From contig DAIDJG010000259.1 of the NCBI GenBank assembly GCA_027451445.1, forward strand, positions 1 to 35,282: 35,282 bases of DNA, in the 5' to 3' direction. The DNA is from Singulisphaera sp. (GTDB lineage Bacteria > Planctomycetota > Planctomycetia > Isosphaerales > Isosphaeraceae). Made by a program: the position numbers and the translations under genes. Shown here one piece after another: positions 31,916 to 35,282 of the stretch (the stretch's first letter is position 1; each line of letters opens with the position of its first letter). Under the pieces are notes generated by a model. It had not been told where the DNA came from and searched no databases. It worked only from the letters and a program-made list of their open reading frames with translations.

Positions 31916-34735
31916 TCACCACTCGAAGTGTTCGTGGATCTTGGCTTTGTTCTCAGCAAAACGCACGGGGACCACCAACTCCGTCTTGCCGTTGGACACG
32001 CGGATCTCGGGTTTCGCCGCGGACTCGATCCGCACCTTCCATTCGCCGTTGACGAGATACCAGCCATCGCCTTGAGCCTCGATCTTGTCGCCCACGGCCG
32101 CGCGGAACCAGAGGTTCTCGACCGGGGCTTCGGTCGAGATCGAGATCGTGCGATCGAGCGCGGGGTATTCCTTGCCGGCGACGGCGTTGGGGAAGTCGTC
32201 GACGTGCAGCTTCTCGAAGTCGAAGGAGAAGGTCGGCCGCTGGTCCTGTGACAGCCGGTAGCCCCGGAAGCGATACCCGAGCGCCTTGGCACGTTCCTTG
32301 GGCCAGGGGTGCGTGGGACTCGGCAGCACCGCGAGAGGCGGACCCTCGGGCAGGTTCACGACGTTATCGCCCAACGGGGGCTGAAAACCCTCCCCTCGGC
32401 CCGTCCAGTGTCGAGACGCATCGATGAAGGCTCCTTGCCAGATGAGCGCAAGGCGCATGTCGTTCGCGTCGAACGCGAGGTTCCCTTTCTCCGGGTAACC
32501 CACCGCGATGGCCCGAGGTCCAACGCCCTGGATGAAGTTGCGATAGATGATCGGCTCTTTATCAGGAACGAGCGGTATGGGATCGCGGCCCAGACCGTAG
32601 GGTTCCGCCGCATTCGATCCGTCCGCAAGGAAACGCCAGATCGCTTCGATCTGTTGGGACGTGTCGCCGTTCAATACCTTGGGCAGCAGCGAAATGCCGT
32701 CCGGCCAGGCCGCGGGCATGCGCGTGCCGGGCCGAAATGCCTGGGGATTGCGCAGGTAGCGGTGGAACCAGTCGTGTCGGAGCCGGCGCGTCATGATCGT
32801 CATGTCGATCGCCTGTACCCCTTCGGCCTGAATCCCTTTGAACGTGTGGCACTTGATGCAACCAAACGCCTGGCTCCCGGCCAAAAAACGGCCGTGCGAC
32901 TTCACTCGACGTGCCGACTCACTGAACTCAGGCACAGAAACCGGCTCCATCGGATCGGCCTTGCTGAATGCCTCAGCCAACGCACTGGTGTTCGACGCGC
33001 CGAATTTGGGCATGCGCGTCAGCATGTAAGGACGATCCTTGGCACCGTCGGCCAGCACGTGCTTGAGATAGTCCGGCGCCAGTTTCGCTCCTACTCCCGA
33101 AAGGGGAGGCGGCAAGCGACCCTCGTCGCCCATTTCCTTTTGGGTGGTCTCGAAGTAAGCGTCCCGCGCCGGCTCAACGCCCCCGTGCTTACCGCGCTGG
33201 TGGCAGGCAAAACAATTGAACGCTAAGAGCGACTGATGAATCATCCCTTCGGCGTCGGGGGTTTGCTCCGGCGCGTGTGCAAGCGCCTCGATCGCTTTCG
33301 CGAGGCTGGCTCGCTGCACGTCATCAAGACCAAAGTCGGGGTGACCGCGATCCGGTTTGCCGGACAGACAACCGCTTGCCGGCGTGAGCGTTGCCAACGC
33401 CTTCGCGCTCAACGTCGACTCGATCGGCTGATCCCCCATCTTAAGCTGGTGGCACGACGCGCAACCAACTTGCGCGAAGACCGCACGACCCTTCTCGGCC
33501 AGAGCCAGATCCGGTCGAAACTTGGGCACCTCGGGTTTTGCGGGTGTATCCGTCCCAGCCTTGGACGGGTCCTTTTTCACGGGAGCCAAAAACCCCGAGA
33601 TCGGTTGTCGAGAGCGACCGCGACGGCTGATCTCGACGCCCAGCTCGACGCCGCCGCCCCCATTGAAGACCGCGGCGACGAGCCGATGCGACCCTTTGAT
33701 CAGCGTTGCGCGGCCATCCTTCGTGCTGGGAGGATGGATGCCGTCGTTGTCGACCACCAGCGTCCCATCGATCCAGAGCTTGCTCCCGTCGTCGGACGTG
33801 AGGTGAAACGCGTAGTCGCCCGCGGCTTCCAGTTGCAGCTCGCCTTCGAACCGCAACGCCATGTTGCCCTCGCGAGCCGCCACGCTCACGTCGAAGTCCT
33901 CGGCCGTTCCTTCAGACACCGGCTTGAGCGTGTCGAAGTCGGGGAGAGTCTGCCAATCCCCTTCGTAGTAGCGATAAGTCAGGTTCGGACTGAAGCTAAC
34001 CTCGATGTCCTGTAACAGGTAAGTCGCGAGCGCCACGGCCTCGTTTTGGTTGAGACTGAGCGCGGGCATGCGGCCCGACGGACGGCTCCTATGTGGATCG
34101 AGAAGGAAGGACGTGAGGCTCGGCACCGAGTATTTCGCGGCCAGTTGAGGCAAGGGCACAGACGTCCGTAGCGGCTCGTCCTTCCCCTCACGAGGACCGT
34201 GACACGCCACGCAGCCAACGCGCCGATAAAGCTGTCGCCCTTCGGGAATCACTTTGCGGTTCAGCCGCGTGTCGGTCAGATTCCCGGTCGAGGCAAGCAG
34301 GTGAACGAGCGCCTCGATCGCGTCCTCTTTCTCTTTTGCCGGCCAGCCCACGAAGGGCTCGGGCATCGTCGTACCTGGCTTCGTGGTGCGAGGCGCGTTC
34401 AAGAAAGCACGCAGGAACTCGGGTCGTACGCGAGCACCGACGTGATCGAGTATCGGCGCCTGCTTTCTCATCAGATGTGCTTCAACGCCCTTCTCTGCCT
34501 TGTGGCACGAGGTACAGTTCAACTCGCCAAGAAGCAGACGACCGCCCTGGGTTCGGTCAGCCTCGCCCTCACGAAAGAAGCGCTCGAATCCGGGGATGAC
34601 CGGATTCGCCGGCTGAAACAGCGCAGTCTTGGATTCCGTCGGTTCCGGCCTGGCCGCGAAAGTCGGGCCCGAAACCAGCAGGCAGCCGAGTCCCATGAGC
34701 AGAACAAAAGCGAATCGCGAGCCGGTTGAGGACAC
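31916..34735 (-). CDS. Five-haem c-type cytochrome with PA14 domain
   Basis: Five CxxCH motifs are present: CTSCH, CVACH, CASCH, CFACH and CIKCH, spread over the whole protein, with a PA14 carbohydrate-binding-like domain between the second and third ([14 protein letters not shown] through [19 protein letters not shown]). The end is an exported beta-rich domain (about 750-939). The frame runs to 34918, but the first 60 residues there are translated from an inverted repeat, so I place the start at GTG 34735, which gives a Sec signal ([22 protein letters not shown]) and 939 residues. ATG 34696 is an alternative. It probably carries electrons from the downstream propeller protein; PA14 suggests docking on a polysaccharide. 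Confidence 0.85.
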   Translation of the reverse strand: MSSTGSRFAFVLLMGLGCLLVSGPTFAARPEPTESKTALFQPANPVIPGFERFFREGEADRTQGGRLLLGELNCTSCHKAEKGVEAHLMRKQAPILDHVGARVRPEFLRAFLNAPRTTKPGTTMPEPFVGWPAKEKEDAIEALVHLLASTGNLTDTRLNRKVIPEGRQLYRRVGCVACHGPREGKDEPLRTSVPLPQLAAKYSVPSLTSFLLDPHRSRPSGRMPALSLNQNEAVALATYLLQDIEVSFSPNLTYRYYEGDWQTLPDFDTLKPVSEGTAEDFDVSVAAREGNMALRFEGELQLEAAGDYAFHLTSDDGSKLWIDGTLVVDNDGIHPPSTKDGRATLIKGSHRLVAAVFNGGGGVELGVEISRRGRSRQPISGFLAPVKKDPSKAGTDTPAKPEVPKFRPDLALAEKGRAVFAQVGCASCHQLKMGDQPIESTLSAKALATLTPASGCLSGKPDRGHPDFGLDDVQRASLAKAIEALAHAPEQTPDAEGMIHQSLLAFNCFACHQRGKHGGVEPARDAYFETTQKEMGDEGRLPPPLSGVGAKLAPDYLKHVLADGAKDRPYMLTRMPKFGASNTSALAEAFSKADPMEPVSVPEFSESARRVKSHGRFLAGSQAFGCIKCHTFKGIQAEGVQAIDMTIMTRRLRHDWFHRYLRNPQAFRPGTRMPAAWPDGISLLPKVLNGDTSQQIEAIWRFLADGSNAAEPYGLGRDPIPLVPDKEPIIYRNFIQGVGPRAIAVGYPEKGNLAFDANDMRLALIWQGAFIDASRHWTGRGEGFQPPLGDNVVNLPEGPPLAVLPSPTHPWPKERAKALGYRFRGYRLSQDQRPTFSFDFEKLHVDDFPNAVAGKEYPALDRTISISTEAPVENLWFRAAVGDKIEAQGDGWYLVNGEWKVRIESAAKPEIRVSNGKTELVVPVRFAENKAKIHEHFEW

Positions 34736-34745
34736 CGGACGGTTG

Positions 34746-34830
34746 TCCCCCACCCCCCCAACCCCCCCTTCCCAAGGGGGGGAACATATAACTCCCCCCC
34801 TTGGGAAGGGGGGGTTGGGGGGGTGGGGGA
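34746..34830. repeat. Perfect 37-bp inverted repeat of C/G tracts
   Basis: Arms 34746-34782 and 34794-34830 are exact complements around an 11-base A/T loop (AACATATAACT). Each arm is runs of seven C separated by AA or TT, and CCCAAGGGGGGG at the inner end. The G-rich side (34808-34829) has three tracts of five to seven G with 1-2-base spacers, a possible G-quadruplex. It occupies the leader of the pentahaem gene, ending 11 bases before its GTG. Confidence 0.9.
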
Positions 34831-35135
34831 TGAGCGCAGGTCCGCGGCTAGACCGCCGCCATTCCACCGTTCGGCGATCGAGACCGCGCGTTCGCTTCGC
34901 TCGGAACATCAACAGCAAGCTCCGGACCTAAAAGACGACAATTCGCCGGGAGAACAACCCTCCCGATGCGCCCAGTCCGGACACTCTTGTACCAGGACTG
35001 GGGCCATTTCGAACCGGGGATCTCGCGCCTTGATCCGACGACGATGTCGTCGGATCAACGCTGCCTCCAATGGCCGCAGGCACCGACAACTGCGAGTTTT
35101 CACATCTTCGTTTGACTCGCTGACGACCCACCCGC
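34831..35135. other. Intergenic region with three consecutive hairpins
   Basis: No gene was recognised. Three inverted repeats follow one another: CGGGAG/CTCCCG (34947-34965), CCCAGTCC/GGACTGGG (34971-35002), and a nested pair made of GGCCATT/AATGGCC (35002-35008, 35069-35075) around a perfect 13-bp stem with a 3-base loop (35030-35058). They lie between the DUF1553 stop and the pentahaem start, both minus. They could be a terminator, a leader structure, or the remains of an element. Confidence 0.5.
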
Positions 35136-35282
35136 TCAATGGCGGAACAGGAATTCCTTCGAGTTGATCAACACCCACCCGAGGTCTTCCACCGCCTGCC
35201 GGCGATCCGAGGCCCCGGACAGATGCTTGATGGCCGCAGCGAGCTCGGTGGAGTTCGGCGTGCGCGCCAGCGCGATCATATA
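35136..35282 (-). CDS. C-terminus of a DUF1553/PSD1-type protein (5' end beyond window)
   Basis: The last 48 residues read YMIALARTPNSTELAAAIKH, then LSGASDRRQAVEDLGWVLINS and KEFLFRH. The RRQAVEDL..VLINSKEFLFRH ending is that of planctomycete DUF1549/DUF1553 proteins, usually written as LxWALLNSKEFLFNH. Only this fragment is visible, so the cytochrome and DUF1549 parts are assumed, not seen. It is on the same strand as the pentahaem gene, 400 bases upstream of it. Confidence 0.8.
   Translation of the reverse strand, partial: YMIALARTPNSTELAAAIKHLSGASDRRQAVEDLGWVLINSKEFLFRH

Noticed and set aside
34736-34918. N-terminal extension of the pentahaem cytochrome
   Set aside because: It would encode the inverted repeat ([10 protein letters not shown], then GGVGGVGD) ahead of a signal peptide, which would leave the signal internal.
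35005-35022. TTCGAACCGGGGATCTC, resembling the 3' part of a tRNA
   Set aside because: The T-stem does not pair on either strand and no cloverleaf can be drawn.

Overview
The window comes from a high-GC planctomycete. The strongest marker is a set of gene families largely confined to Planctomycetota and relatives: DUF1501 proteins, PSD1/PSCyt (DUF1549/DUF1553) cytochromes, a PVC-type propeller dehydrogenase with a C-terminal haem domain, and many exported proteins with Sec or Tat signals. Family-level placement (Isosphaeraceae or Gemmataceae) is only a guess. No rRNA, tRNA, CRISPR array, phage or transposase gene was recognised, so this reads as ordinary chromosome with repeat-laden intergenic gaps.

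Layout. 1-3093 (minus): a likely operon of three exported enzymes, in transcription order a subclass B3 metallo-beta-lactamase, a TIM-barrel glycosidase-like protein and an SMP-30/gluconolactonase-like protein cut by the left edge. 3351-5215: a YkgJ-type cysteine-cluster protein (plus) converges on a Tat-exported alpha/beta hydrolase plus a MazG-like NTP pyrophosphatase (minus). 5216-6290: a 1 kb gap with a perfect 21-bp hairpin. 6291-14301: a PVC propeller dehydrogenase with haem domain (plus) converges on a PSD1 cytochrome/DUF1501 operon (minus), with a REPIN-like palindromic repeat between them. 14302-15235: a gap with two outward-facing terminator-like hairpins. 15236-22952: a CPBP membrane protease, a Gfo/Idh/MocA oxidoreductase, an HtrB-like acyltransferase, a two-gene M16 peptidase pair with an ATGA overlap, and an exported ComEC-like metallohydrolase. 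22953-30346: a long hairpin repeat, a degenerate receiver-domain protein, an ABM-fold monooxygenase, glutamine-dependent NAD synthetase (nadE), an OGFr_N-domain protein, a TPR protein and a GH3-family acyl-adenylating enzyme. 30394-35282 (minus): a soluble propeller protein, a five-haem PA14 cytochrome whose leader carries a perfect 37-bp G/C-tract inverted repeat, and the C-terminus of another DUF1553-type protein.

The common thread is exported redox and hydrolytic chemistry. Three loci encode the planctomycete cytochrome/propeller combination, which is thought (not shown) to oxidise or degrade polymers or sugars in the periplasm. The most interesting unexplained items are the pentahaem-PA14/propeller couple, the nadE-OGFr_N pair, the pseudo-receiver protein, the bacterial GH3 enzyme, the orphan terminators near 14.5-15.0 kb, and several repeat families whose genome-wide distribution cannot be judged from one window.
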